64,000 nucleotides of DNA from Stenocarpella maydis. Lineage: Eukaryota; Ascomycota; Sordariomycetes; Diaporthales; Diaporthaceae. Positions within the stretch are counted from its first letter, which is position 1. The number at the start of each line of letters is the position of its first letter. The stretch lies in assembly GCA_002270565.1 (NCBI GenBank), contig NQMI01000178.1, positions 1 through 64,000 of the forward strand, read 5' to 3'. The notes under the pieces are model-generated. The model was not told where the DNA came from. It did no database searches and worked only from the letters and a program-made list of their open reading frames with translations. The translations under genes and the position numbers were made by a program. Of the stretch, positions 22,824-34,376 are shown one piece after another.

Positions 22824-23905
22824 TGTTGCAGTTGCAGGTCGTGCGAAGTCAGAAACCAGGAGGCTCGAAAGTCTGGAAATTCCCAATTGCTTGAGCACAG
22901 CTCGTGGAAGCGAAGAATGGTGTGGTATGCGTATGAGTATATCTGTGGTGATGGTCAACATGCGGATCAAGAGGAAACAGGCCACCAAGGAAGGATGGGC
23001 GTCGAGGGATATAAGTGCCATCGCCAAGCAACCAGCCCACATGCCCTGCAGACCAGAGAGCTGCTCAGGGCCTTGCCCAACGGGGAAACCAGAGGAGAAG
23101 TCGTTGCTACTGCTGCGGTTTGGATTCTGACACAAGTTTCGAGGGGCTCTGTCCTTGGCAAGGAGCCAAGCTGCAATGTTTCCGCGCCCTGGGTGGTATG
23201 GCCTCAAGATGCCCAAACCCCGTCCGATCACGGCCTCGCGCTGCCCAATTCGCTAGGCGTTTCAACAGCACCAGACTTGGGACGACTCCCACCTCACAGC
23301 CAGAATTGGCCGCCGCAGCCGTCGCCGCAGCCGCCCGGCGATTCGACTGATGTCGTACTGACCGAGGAGACAAAACACAGTGGCTGAGGTGATGGCGATG
23401 GCATGCCGGATTGGGCAACACGGTGGGAAGAGGGTTCGAGAAGCAGGCTCCCGGGGGGGGGTGCAAAATTGACAGCTTGGCTCTCTTGTTCGTACGATCT
23501 TGTGGCCTGGCATGTAACAAAAGAAGGAGAGATACGATATTTGTGGTGGCGGGGGCAAGCCTGCATGCACGTGCGGGTTTAATCATTTATTAATACTTCG
23601 GGTGGCCAACCGGTCGAGGACAAGCATCGTCAGCGGAGGGTTTCTACACACGATTACCTTGACAGCTTCACAGCAGCTCTTGCCAGCATATTCTAAGCAG
23701 GAAGGAGGAGCTTGTTTGGAGGTTTTTACAGCATGTATAGAATAGTTGGGCGTAGCATCGAATACATGGACTCTCTCACCCAACGAAGGCCCGTTCTCGG
23801 ATTATGCCACGCGCTGCTTACTCTCCTCTTCTTCCACGGTTCCGTAAGCTGTTGCCGATGAAAAACTCCTGCCAATGACCAGACCAACAGCGAGAGTTCG
23901 CTCAA
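22824..23905. other. Intergenic region upstream of HsbA gene
   Basis: Contains the promoter side of the HsbA gene. Several overlapping frames on both strands are Pro/Arg/Ser-rich and show no recognisable domain. No gene is called. Confidence 0.4.
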
Positions 23906-24070
23906 GCACCATCTGCCCTTCCAATAATCATCGGCGCCGGCCCCACTTCTGGAGCCACCATCGCTCGCGTGCTGGCCCACCCGTCCCGTGGGAACCCGGC
24001 CGTAGCCCTCCTCCTGGTCCGGAACGTGGACAGCCTCTCCAAGCCCGGCGGCTCGGTCCGCCGGTCCTAG
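23906..24070 (+). pseudogene. Short-chain dehydrogenase/reductase N-terminal fragment
   Basis: The frame reads ALPIIIGAGPTSGATIARVL followed by NPAVALLLVRNVDSLSK. This is the Rossmann-fold nucleotide-binding start of the SDR superfamily (Gly-rich GAGPxxGxxIA, then a beta strand ending in Arg). No ATG is available in frame close upstream, and the frame stops at 24068-24070. Possible downstream SDR-like words (for example NSLEKLAPII at about 24530) are in other frames. The catalytic YxxxK motif is not found. This is a decayed copy. Confidence 0.5.
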
Positions 24071-24886
24071 GGCGGCGGCGTGCTGCACTCGTTCCCCGCG
24101 GACAATGCAGCCGCACGCCATCCGCCAGGCGTCCAGGGGACATCGCCTCGCACCCGGAGCCCTCGGGCCTGAAGCTCAAGCCGGCTATCTACCTCGTCAG
24201 GCACGGCAGTATGGGACCCCTCCTCGAGATTGTGCCTTGCGAGAGTGCCTTGCGGGGGCGGAGTGGGCATGCCTGAACTCCTCGTCGCCTGGATCCGAAA
24301 CACTTGAGGAGCCGCAGAGGGCGACGGTCCGTGTGCCTCGCGAGGCTCAGCCCATCTCGGAGCCGCTTATGAAATCAAATGCCCAAGTATGCCTATTCAG
24401 AGCTACGCGCGACGCCGTCATGTGCCAAGTTCAACATCGCATGCCTCGGGCGGCCGTATTTGTGGAGGGCTGTCAGGGGAAGCCGCCGAGGGGGTTAAAA
24501 GCTGGCTATGCGGAATATCGGACGGCAACTCTCTCGAAAAGCTAGCACCAATCATCGTACGAGGCTAGTACAGGTCGAAACCAGCCACCGGAAGTGAGAC
24601 GGGTAGGGCTCGCCATCCGTAATGGGATGGACTTGGGACAGCCCGAGCTTTCGATTTTCAGCGACCTTCTCCTTTGGGTAGACATCACGACAGCAGTCCA
24701 CCATGCTTTTGACATGTAGAATTGAACCTAGGGCAGCAGGCCTGAATTGTTTTGTCAACGTCCTTTCAGCTGAACTCTGCCGAAAGACGAAGTCCTCGTT
24801 ACAACATGCTACACGGCATTATTTCCATTTGCTGGGTTCTGCTTTCGATATTCTGGACACTCATCTACAATGCTGGATTGCGCGCT
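24071..24886. other. Decayed sequence / 3' flank of DUG1
   Basis: May contain further remains of the dehydrogenase (24071-24545). No intact frame is supported. Confidence 0.35.
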
Positions 24887-26323
24887 TTACTGCATAGGCT
24901 CAACGGCCGCGTAGTGCAAGTATGCGCCCAGCAGCTTGATGCCTTCCACATAGTTCTTCTTGTCCAGCTTCTCGTTGATCGAGTGAGCGCCGTCGTTTGA
25001 GCTTCCCATGGGCAGCAGCAGCACGTTCTTGCCCGTGGCCTGCTCGAATGTCAAGGTGACCGGGATACTGCCACCCTCGCGGGTGTAGTCAGGCTCGACA
25101 CCCCATACCCTCTCGACGGCCTTGGCGGCGGCGCCGAAGTTCCAGTGCTTGGGGCTCGCGACCCACCACTTGCCCGTGTGCTGGGGATAGACCCTGAGGG
25201 TGTTCTTGGACTTGAGCTTGGCGAACTGCTCCTTGACGTACTTCTCGACACAGGCGTTGGTCTTGTCGATGTCCATGTCAGGCACAGTGCGGATGCTGAA
25301 CTTGCCGATGACCTTGGCCGGGATGACAGTCTTCGCACCGGGGTTGAAGAAGGCGCCCTCGATACCGTGCAGAGACAGGGAAGGGTAGCGCCACCGCGCC
25401 ATCAGGGTGGACTTCTTGTCCTCGAAGATGGTCGTCTTGCTGCCCAACGATTCGTGCAGCGTCTCCATGGTGAAGCTGATGTTATCGTAGAGCGTCTCCT
25501 CGTCGGCGGTGACCGGGGCCACTTGCTCCATGATGCCGGGGATCTGGATCTTGCCATCGGTGTCGACCAGCGAAGCCATGATGCGAGTCAGATCGGTCAT
25601 TGGCTCCTGCGCCGTGCCGCCGAAGACGCCCGAGTGCAGGTCAGCGCCAGGTCCCGACACCTCGATGTTGTAGTAGTTGCAGCCGCGGAGACCGTAGGTC
25701 AGGCAGGGCTTCTCCGTGCCGAGCCAGTAGTTGTCGCTGATACAGACGGCGTCGGCGTCCTTGAAGAACTTGTCCTTCTCGGCCATGATGAAGTCGTCGA
25801 GGCCGTCGGATCCGTACTCCTCCATACCCTCGAAGCACATCAGCAGGTTGACAGGGAACTCGACACCGGCCTTCTGGTGCGCCTCGATGGCGTTCAGCCA
25901 GCCCAGGACAGGCCCCTTGTCGTCCGTGGAGCCACGGCCAAGCATCCTCCCGTCCTCGGCGACCTTGAGCTCGAAGGGCTCGGTTGCCCAGCCGTCTGAC
26001 TTCTCGGCGGGCTGCACATCGTAGTGGCCGTACACGAGGATGGTGCGCTTGTTCTTGTCGTTTCCGTAGCGGGCCACGACGACGGGCGGCAGGTCAAGGT
26101 TGTCCTTGCCGTGCTGCTTGCCAAGGGGGCGGAGCTCGACCTCAGCACCCAGCGACCTGAGCTCCTTCTCGAGAAAGTGGGCCATGCGGATGACATCTGG
26201 GCGACGAGCATCTTCGGCGGAAACAGAGGGAATGGCGACCGCAGCAGCGAGGCGTTCGATAAACTTGGGGGCGAGAGCGTCCACCTGGCTGAAGAAGCCG
26301 TCGAGCTGAGGAGCACCGGCCAT
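24887..26323 (-). CDS. DUG1: Cys-Gly metallodipeptidase (M20 family)
   Basis: 478 residues from MAGAPQLDGFF at 26323, matching the usual DUG1/CNDP length. The M20 di-zinc site is intact: GHYDVQP (His100, Asp102), GRGSTDDKG (Asp134/135), CFEGMEE (Glu168/169) and SDN further on. The dimerisation-domain HSGVFGG motif and the C-terminal GSSNDGAHSINEK metal/substrate motif are also present. In yeast, DUG1 cleaves Cys-Gly, and with DUG2/DUG3 acts in cytosolic glutathione breakdown. It is single-exon here. The same frame extends upstream to ATGs at 26530 and 26704. The extension from 26530 is Arg/Ser/Thr/Pro-rich with almost no acidic residues, like a mitochondrial presequence, so a longer isoform is possible. 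Confidence 0.92.
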   Translation of the reverse strand: MAGAPQLDGFFSQVDALAPKFIERLAAAVAIPSVSAEDARRPDVIRMAHFLEKELRSLGAEVELRPLGKQHGKDNLDLPPVVVARYGNDKNKRTILVYGHYDVQPAEKSDGWATEPFELKVAEDGRMLGRGSTDDKGPVLGWLNAIEAHQKAGVEFPVNLLMCFEGMEEYGSDGLDDFIMAEKDKFFKDADAVCISDNYWLGTEKPCLTYGLRGCNYYNIEVSGPGADLHSGVFGGTAQEPMTDLTRIMASLVDTDGKIQIPGIMEQVAPVTADEETLYDNISFTMETLHESLGSKTTIFEDKKSTLMARWRYPSLSLHGIEGAFFNPGAKTVIPAKVIGKFSIRTVPDMDIDKTNACVEKYVKEQFAKLKSKNTLRVYPQHTGKWWVASPKHWNFGAAAKAVERVWGVEPDYTREGGSIPVTLTFEQATGKNVLLLPMGSSNDGAHSINEKLDKKNYVEGIKLLGAYLHYAAVEPMQ

Positions 26324-26530
26324 CTTGCGGGCTTGGTATGTACGGATGGCCTCGGTCAGATAGCTTCGAGAGTGCTGTGGTGGAAGGGGGCGGGGTCGTG
26401 TTGGACGAGAGCAAACCCCAAAGATCAGGCTGGGAGTGGCTGTTGCTGTTCGTCTCGTGAGTGCGGACGACAGTCGGGAGGGTACTCTTGCTGAGCAACA
26501 CGGTCGAGGGAGGAGGGATGTGCGGGGCAT

Positions 26531-27428
26531 TTGAAATGGCAAGCTCACGAGAGGAGGATAGAAGCGGCGTAGCGGTTTGCTGAGAGGCGACGTGAGCCGA
26601 GGCGTGCTTGATCGACGGGCGGTGGGGTGGGGGCCCCTTGTCCGCCTGCCCGCCTGCCCACCTGCCCACCTGCCCTGCTCGCCTGACAGCCCCGCCCCCA
26701 CCAAGCAAACCCGCTACGCGCCTACCTACTTCCACATCCCAGCTGGCTCTGGCCCGCTTCTGCGAGAAGTGGAAACAGGTCGCCATGTTCTGTTCGCGGG
26801 CTACAAGGCGTGGCTTGATAATACTAGACCTGCCGCGATGCTAGTTCAGCTCTGATTACTAGCGGTTGGTAGACGTTACGGCTCCTGCCAGGTGCTATTG
26901 TACTGCTGGCCAACAATATGCCGTCGGCCAAAAGGCCATAATAACCAATCTCGTATTGGTTATTCCCAGGCAAGTATCGCAAAGTGTCTCAGTGGTTGAA
27001 AGATGAAGGATATTTCTGGCCAGTCTATCCTGCTCACCACCGCTATGAGGACATGACCGCTCCTTCACCACTCCGTCTTTGCACCACTAGGACCGGGAAG
27101 GAAACAACGAACCAGCCGTCACAACACCGGAACCTTGGTAGCCGACCGAGACAACAAGACCAACACCGGGGCAATGCTTTTGGCACGCTCTGAACGTGGC
27201 AGGAATGAGGCGGGCTACGCTCGGGCGTGGCGCGGTACCGACCCAACATCTCCGTTTTCATCTCCAGGAATCAAGCAATGCAACAGGAACAGAAAAAACG
27301 AGGGTATTTTCAAGGCGACAGCTCCACGGGCATGTCCTTTCTATGAGTAGATGCAATGAAAACCAGAGGGGAAAAAAAAAGGTAAAGAGGAGGCGGAAAG
27401 ATCGCTCCTCCGCAGTCTTCCTGGCCCC
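26531..27428. other. Intergenic region between DUG1 and the FHIP gene
   Basis: Promoter side of DUG1 and 3' flank of the FHIP-like gene. No coding frame is supported. Confidence 0.4.
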
Positions 27429-30400
27429 TTAGACGAACCGCACCTCGTCGTCAAAGATGCCGGCCCTCACTTGCACCAGCGCCGCAAGCTCGAACAGGAA
27501 CGACTGCAGGATGATAATGTTGGTGAGGACGTGTGAGACGGACACCTTCTTCTCCTCAGGTGGCGTGCGCGCGTCTGTGCCCGCGACGCTGCTGTCTGCG
27601 CCGGGTGCGTCGTCCTTGGCTGGCGGCGTCGGAGGTGTCTCGTCCTCAATCTTCCCTCCCAGCTTCAACGGCGTGGATGCAAGCTTGCTCTTATCAGGGA
27701 GGCCGACCTTTCTGGCTAGGATCTGCTGGTCAACTGCCTGGAAGGCGGCGGCCTGGCTCGCCTTGATGGGATCTTGGTCGGACTGTATGCCGGCAGGGGA
27801 ATATGGTCGGTGGAGTCCACCGCCGCCTTTGACCGGTGTTTCGAACTTGTATGAGTCCTTGGGCGGGACAGGTGGCCCCTTGTTCACAGACGAGGGAGTT
27901 CCTATGCCGAAGCCTGCTGCTAGGGGTGGGCCGCCTGGGACGGCCAGGTGCGGCCCACGGGGGCTGACGGATCGACTGGGTGTCCCGAGGTCATTGAGGT
28001 CCTTGAGAATGCGCTGCGCGAAGCCTTCCAACCCGCCTGCCCGTTGGGGAGAGCCGCTCCTAGAGGTGTCCATACTCGACGGGCCCCAGGCGGGTGTGTT
28101 CGACCCAGGAGTGCTAGAGGGCATCGTAACACGCCTGGGCATTGGCGTAGAAGCCGAGTCAGCAATCTGGAAGGATTCTCTTCGCTGCTGAAGAAGATCA
28201 TGGAAACGAGGGATCGTTTCGCGGTACACCGCAACCTCGTCAGACAGCAATTGCAGTATCCTCAACAGCCGTGGCAGATCGGACGATGACCACATCGGCC
28301 TGCGACGACACTTGTTGATTTTATCAAATACTTCAGGATCGTCGGCAACCATCTTCTCGAGATCTCGATCGAGAGGATCGTCGCCTTGATCTTTCGGAGA
28401 CAGAGGCTGATATGAATCGTCCGCGTCGTAAATGTACGTCTCCGGATGCCGTACAAGCCAGCCTTCAAGGTTCATAAAGCCACAAATTCCAAGGTCAAAG
28501 AGTGTCTCCGTAACGCCTAGATTTGTCTCCACCGGATTGAGGAAAAACAGCTCGAGGTGATCAAGAAGAGTGCTCAACAGCGGGTCGTCGGCTCGTATAG
28601 TATGCGGTCGAACATCCCGAGGAGCACCTGGCAGGGAGTCTGGAGCAGAGGGCAACTTGTGGTGGTCGACGTTAATCTTGGGCACGGTAAGCTTCAGCGA
28701 ACAAGGATGGCTCTCTAGTCGTGATGTGGTGTCCTTGAGGATGTTCTCGTAAACCTCGTCAAAGTTATCTTGGCCTCCAATCGACCCGGCAAGGGACATG
28801 AGGAACTCCAGCTCCTGCTGCTGGGCTCCAACAGTGCGGTGTGGTATTTCACCGTAGAGGTTCTCAGTCCGTATCAGGGTCACTATAGCGTATCTATGAT
28901 GCCTCTTAAGGATCGCTGACACGAGTTGAAGTGTGACATGTATGGTCTGATCGTTGGGTGATCGTAGACAGGCGAGGACCAGATCGACGAGGGTGTACAA
29001 GAGAGGGTCGAGGGTATCATCGGCTTTGGAGGCCATCAGTGTCGCCAGATCCAGCGACTTTCTTTTCCTAGCCTTACTGACGGAGTCTGAAGTGGCTTCC
29101 GGCGACGATGTCTCGAAATCGGGCAAACCAAGCAGGTAGTGAAGAATAAGGTTGATCATATCAGGGTGATCCAGGGCCTCGAGGATCTGGCGCAGATAGG
29201 TTAAGACTGCCACTGACGAGCCTCCATCAAGATCAGATGATTCCAAAAGGGACGGGTATCTGCAGATCATCAGCTTGGCGCCGGGTGCTCTCCATTTGGG
29301 TTGCAACATACAGCAATTGTTGGAGGAAGATGATCTGAAAGTGTTCTAACAGTGTCGACTTGACGTCGATAGATTTGCAATGATTGAGTACATCCTGCCA
29401 GAATACAAGATGCGATAAGAATGTCTCCAAATTTGCCTGGAACCCAGGGTCTGTGGACGGCATGACCTCGTGGGTAGCCACAGGGGGCTGATAGTCAGAC
29501 AGGGCGAGAATAGGAGGGAGATCGTGGGTCGGATAGTCAATAACCAGCTTCCCGCTCAGTTGACTGTAAAGGGCTCCTAGACCTGTGGCCATGAGTGTTG
29601 CTAGGTCGCTCTCCACAATCCATTGCTCGAGCTCGACCGAATTGGCGGCAGCCTCGATGATGTAGAGCAAGCCGGTCCTCGCGAAGTCACCGACCTTGCC
29701 CTCATGATGGATATAGTCGACCAGCAGGTAGAAAAGGGGGAAGTCTTGTTTCTGGGTCCTCCCTTCGAACTTGTCCCGGTTGTCCTGGCTCATGTCATCC
29801 TGTTTCCTATCGCGGTGTAGTTTGAACCACGAGGACAGTATATTTGGTTCCAGGCGGATCTTTGTGGTGATATTGAAGGCCAGTTCGACGACTCGGGACT
29901 CGGTGTCTGAGCCCAGGCGGATGCTGTTGGCACCTGTAATCTTAACAAGGAGGTTTGTCAGGCTCGAGGCGAATGCGTCGCTCTCGACAAAGGCCTCCTC
30001 CTCGCTCTCGACGAGGGTTGCGAAGAACAGCACCGCCTCCTTGATGATCCATTCGTTGTACGAGGTGGTGGCTATCTTTGCGATTGGTATGTACAGCTGC
30101 TTGTTTGCGGAGAATGCGATGCAGGGGTGGGGGAGAGGCCGTCGTGTCTCGTCGCTGAGGATGTCGGTGAGGTCTTGGAGGCGGATCTCGACCTCCTCGG
30201 CAGCCTCATAGTCGTTGGCGAGGTTCGAGGAGTGGCGCCATGCTTGCTGTTGGGGTGGGGGCAGGTCAGAGGTGAGGGCCGGTGTGGGAGACAACAGTGT
30301 GCAGCTGCACGCACCAGAAGACGGCTGTATTCCTTTTCGAAGCGCCGCAGGCGCCGGACGGGGTCCTTTGCGGCTTCTCGTCGCGAGCTCTCGGCTAAGG

Positions 30401-30505
30401 GGGTATTCGCAATCAGTCGCGACCACTGGCGGGCAGAGACTCTTGTCAGCGCAAGCACTGTCCACGCGTGAGAGCTGGCCGGATACTGTGACCTACGAAG
30501 TCCAT
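27429..30505 (-). CDS. fhipA: FHIP-family protein (FTS-Hook-FHIP dynein adaptor subunit)
   Basis: Minus-strand exons: 30505-30497, 30425-30315, 30246-29312 and 29259-27429 (2886 nt, 961 residues). Introns are 71, 68 and 52 nt, with GTAGGT, GTGCGT and GTATGT donors. The first coding exon is only 9 nt (Met-Asp-Phe) and joins WSRLIANTPLAESS. The third junction restores FLQQLLYPSLLESSDLDGGS, a strongly conserved segment of the RAI16/FHIP family. Residues about 60-500 form the helical RAI16-like domain. The C-terminal third is Pro/Ser-rich and low complexity, ending with a conserved LTNIIILQSFLFELAALVQVRA helix pair. FHIP joins Hook and FTS to couple early endosomes to cytoplasmic dynein, as shown for Aspergillus FhipA. 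That role is inferred from family. Confidence 0.88.
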
Positions 30506-31738
30506 GTCGTCTGTAGAGGCATGCCGATGCTCCGACGTGCTTGAATCCTGTGGTGTTGGCTCTGTCGCCGGTGAGGGGGAGTCGTGGTTCTGGTCGGAGG
30601 CTGTCTCGAGACCACATGCATGAAATCCAGAACCTGGGTCATGGTATATGCAAGCCAACGCTCGGGACGGCCAGGCCCCACTACTCCGTACCGGCGGCAT
30701 GGGACCCTTGTCAGGTCAAGTCAAGCCTTCTGGGCTTGCGGTCTGCGACCCCAACTTGCAGCCAAGATTGGTTGCGTTGTAGTGTACCTAGGTATGTAGT
30801 GTGTGTATGTATGTACATGTACTATGGTGGTCGGGGTAATTTTGGGCACCATAGCAGGTAGCCCTCATAATATCCTTGCTCACACTGTACCTAATTTTAT
30901 ATAAATTTACTAACTTCTATATTATAATTACTATTTTATATACTCATCCTGCATCTTAATTATATTAGCATACCTCTTGAATATACTTAAAGTAAAGTCT
31001 TTAAAGAATTTTATTAATATTATATTTTAGCTTTCTTAATTTATTTTCAAATTACTCCTTAATTATTTTTTAATTAATATATAATTAACCTTTTATATAA
31101 ATTTTTATTAAACTTTAAATATTTTTTAATAAGGTTAAAATTAAATTAAAAAAATACTAAAGTAGTGATATTAAAAAGAATTAATATAATATATTAAGAT
31201 GTAAGGGGCTTGGGCTAGGGGCCCAAGCCTTATAGTAGCTAGCTAGATAACTAAGACTAAGCTTAGTGGTTATGTACCTTTTGGCTCAACCAGAAGGTAG
31301 CTACCTTATGTAGCTTATGGCAGTAGGTACTAGCTAGCCTTAAGCCTCTCTGGGGCCAGCCCATAACATAAGAAGTAATATACTTTTTTTAATATTTACT
31401 AACTTTCTAAATTTTTCATATATAACAGTACTTAACATATATAGTATATTTTATAATATTCTATAAAAATTAAAAAATCTTAATGAAATTATAAAATAAT
31501 ATTAAAGCATGAATGTAATTTACTAATAAGTAAACTATATTAATAAGTAAATTAATTTTTAATGTCTACCTTCTTTGATTTAAATGTAAGTATTAATAAT
31601 ACTTAATATATATATAAAGATATATATTATATTAAAGCTAATTTAAATTTTAATACTATTTTATAATTATAGTATTATATTTATTAATTTATTACGTAAA
31701 CAATTTGAGTTAAAAATATAGATTTAACATATAGCTAT
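30506..31738. other. Promoter side of FHIP gene, then AT-rich block
   Basis: From about 30890 the composition becomes AT-rich and degenerate. A short GC-richer island at 31200-31370 contains CTTGGGCTAGGGGCCCAAGC. No gene is seen. Confidence 0.4.
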
Positions 31739-32222
31739 GTAAGAAGAAAAAATTTAAAAAAAAAACTCATCTTTTAGTCCATATAACGTAGGGTACCAGG
31801 AAGTGGCCAGGACCAGGAAGCTGTGATCGTCACAGAAGTGGCCATCCTGCTTTCCCATTGAAAACGGGAAGGGCCACCAGAGAGAGGGACGATAGGGAAA
31901 GCATCCAACGCCCTCCGATCTGAGGCACGCCGTTCTGCCAGAGCCCTCAGGCGCTCTAACAAGCGCAAGTAGAGGAGCCTCCAACGCGATAGGGGGCAGA
32001 AAGAGGGGGATAGAAGGTACAAGAGAGAGAAGATAGAGAAGAGGGATCGGAAATAGGTATTTTACAATATACAAAGAATAATCAGACAAATAGATTATCA
32101 AGAGAGCAAAAAGGATTATTCTTTTAAAGCTAGAAATTTTTTAAAGCAGGGGTTTTATAAAAGGTACTTGATTTTGTATGAGGCTATACGCTTAATTCTT
32201 TGTATTTTTGGGCGCACCCAAA
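31739..32222 (-). repeat. LTR-like sequence distantly related to the family-1 LTR
   Basis: In reverse complement, 31859-32222 follows the family-1 LTR. It has a TTTCTAG box and a CTCTTTCTGCCCCCTATCGCG stretch, then GGGCTCTGGCAGAACG, ending ...CCCGTTTTCA at 31859. It is much less AT-shifted than the other copies. The open frame at 31754-32101 on this strand is a by-product of the LTR. Start coordinates are approximate. Confidence 0.5.
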
Positions 32223-32640
32223 AAGCTGGGTGGGCATACGTTGACTGGAAGCATGTCAAATGCTGAGACTGCTCTTTTCCGTCTCCTATGACGAAATATT
32301 TATGTGCTCACCATCGGGCTTAATGACGGCACCTAATACTGGTAGGTTTCGTTTTAATCCGATCACAATTCTTTTTTTTTTTAAAAAAAAAAGAAGGGAA
32401 AGGGAAAAGAGCTTGGGTGGTATGTAACCAAAACTATTTCTTTCTTTCCCGATCGCGGTCGTATATTTCTTCTCAGCTCTTATTGTCTTCTGTCTCTGAC
32501 TAAGTATATCTCATTGACAGAGATGCTTGAGGTATCTCTATGTGAACACCACCAGAGCTGTGTTCCTTGCTTTTTATATCCAAATCATAAAACTGGTACC
32601 CTACTGAGGAAACAAAATTCTTGCGCCCCTACCGGAGACG
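32223..32640. other. Non-coding flank of the paraoxonase-like gene
   Basis: Contains a T-run/A-run palindrome at about 32371-32392. Otherwise nothing is seen beyond the likely 3' UTR of the downstream gene. Confidence 0.4.
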
Positions 32641-33992
32641 TCAATCCCGCCATACTAGCAGACCTTTAGCATAAAGTCCAGCTACAATCCCCATACCTGC
32701 ATTTCTATCCCTCACAACCGACGCGCTCGTTGGGTACTCCCACCCGGCATATATATGCCTCAACCCATCCTCTGGCGTCCACTCGCTCGCCCACGACCCA
32801 CCGCCTGTCTTCCCACACTTGGCTTTCACATCATCGCCCTGCGATTCAAGCACCCCCGAGCGGTGGCAAATACGCCTCGAGCGTGCGAACTTGGTCAGGC
32901 TCGGGAAATGTGGGTGGCCCGCGATCAACAGAGCGCCTTCACTCTTCGAAACCGCCAGATTGTCCGGCAGGAACGGCAGCCAAATGCTCGAAGCCCACTT
33001 CATGGTCGGGTGCTGTTGCGTCTGCGATGTGGACCCCACAGCTGGGGAGACAGTGTACAGTTCAATGGTGCGCTGATTCGTTGCCGCGACAGCCAGGGTC
33101 GTCTCGTTGAGCAGGACGATGCCATTGGGGTAGGCCTGGCGGGCCACGACCGCGGCGTCAACGGTTCCATTTTCCAGGATTTGCGCGTGCACCACCGTCC
33201 CGATTGGCAGCCCGGCATACGTCTCGATGGCCCAAAGCAGCGGGTGCTCACGGGCGGTGAAGTAATGCTGGTTGGTAACATAAAACTCTGACTCGCTGAT
33301 CGCAGCAATGGAGTTCGGTGTGTTTATTACGGGGTGTGCGATAGAGCGGATGTGTATAGCTGTCAAAGTGTCAAAGTCTAAATGAAATTGTTCGATGCGA
33401 GACCCCTGCCGACCGTGGTTCGTCACAAAGAGCGTGGAGCTGGCCTCGTGATATTCAAATCCTATGGTGCGGAGCTCTGCGTCAAGGCCCACAAGATTGA
33501 TACGCCTAAGTCTATCCCCTTCAGACTCGGATAAGTCTGCATAGTTATAGGCGTAGAGCTCAGCATTGGGGTCAGGTTCGGAATTGTGAACAAAGTCCCC
33601 CTACTTCTAGTTAGTCTTTCAATGGTAAGAATGACGGGATGCCTTGGGCGAGCACTTACCATGACCGTGTTCCAGGTTTCCCGGCCTGGATCACACGCCA
33701 ATAGTGCTAGGCCCCTGCTTTCGACAAGAACCGCATCTTCGCAATTTCGGATGCGGTCTGCAAACTGAACCTCGTACGAACTGAAGTTGGCGTGCTTGGG
33801 CATCCTCTCAGGGGCATTGTAGTATGCCACAGACAAGACGCGAGCTCGTGCTGCCAGAAAAGCCGCGAGCGGTGCGAACAGGACCACGAGCTGTGAATCA
33901 AGTCAGCCGTCAGAGCTCACTGAGTGGATAGGGCAGCCTGAGGTGGCAGTAAGAGACCGTCTTACGACGCTTGTTCTTATGTTGACACGCAT
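32641..33992 (-). CDS. Paraoxonase/arylesterase-family (PON-like) beta-propeller protein
   Basis: Minus-strand exons: 33992-33966, 33890-33660 and 33600-32641 (405 residues). Introns are 75 nt (GTAAGA...TTCACAG) and 59 nt (GTAAGT...AAGTAG), and both keep the frame. The spliced N terminus is MRVNIRTSVLVVLFAPLAAF, a short basic head followed by a hydrophobic signal-anchor, as in PON proteins. The junction restores NTVMGDFVHNSEPDPNAELY, and FYVTNQHYF with NTPNSIAAISESE follows. These are Asn-containing calcium-site loops of the six-bladed PON propeller. C-terminal blades contain NGIVLLNETTLAVA. PON enzymes hydrolyse lactones and aryl esters and are secreted or membrane-tethered. The fungal substrate is unknown. 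The catalytic His dyad was not verified. Confidence 0.85.
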
Positions 33993-34376
33993 TATGAAAG
34001 TATGCTTGTGTTAACTCCAAACAATTGAGTAGGACGAAGGGACGCGCCAGCACTTATTAAGCTCGACGACGTCTAGATGTTGGATGATGTCGAGGTGCAG
34101 GGCAGGCCAAGGCCGGCGTATCAGCGTTGAAGCCAAGCCTGAAGACCTAGCCACTGAGAAAGCGGGGCAGCAACGGAGGGCCTTGGCATGAACTGACATT
34201 AATACATATAAGCTAGTTTTATTCTTACTCTAGTTATAATATTTTATAAATTAAATAATCAGTTATACATAATACAGAAAAGATTATCTTGCACTTTAAA
34301 TTTAATATATAATACTTAAATATTAATTTAGGTAACTTATTTATAAAATAATTAATAATTCAAATTTAATGTAACC
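33993..34376. other. Upstream flank of PON-like gene
   Basis: Balanced up to about 34200, then AT-rich. No signal is recognised. Confidence 0.4.

Noticed and set aside
22824..23231. 136-residue N-terminal extension of the HsbA-type protein
   Set aside because: The signal peptide starts at the internal Met (22823). The upstream part has no protein character.
25145..25999. 284-aa plus-strand frame opposite DUG1
   Set aside because: Antisense to a fully conserved M20 peptidase; a by-product of GC-rich codon bias.
27457..28191. 244-aa plus-strand frame opposite the FHIP gene
   Set aside because: Antisense shadow of the Pro/Ser-rich C terminus.
30780..30840. TACCTAGGTA palindromes here, at 19330-19390 and at 52740-52760
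   Set aside because: Short simple palindromic steps with no consistent position relative to genes; no function can be supported.
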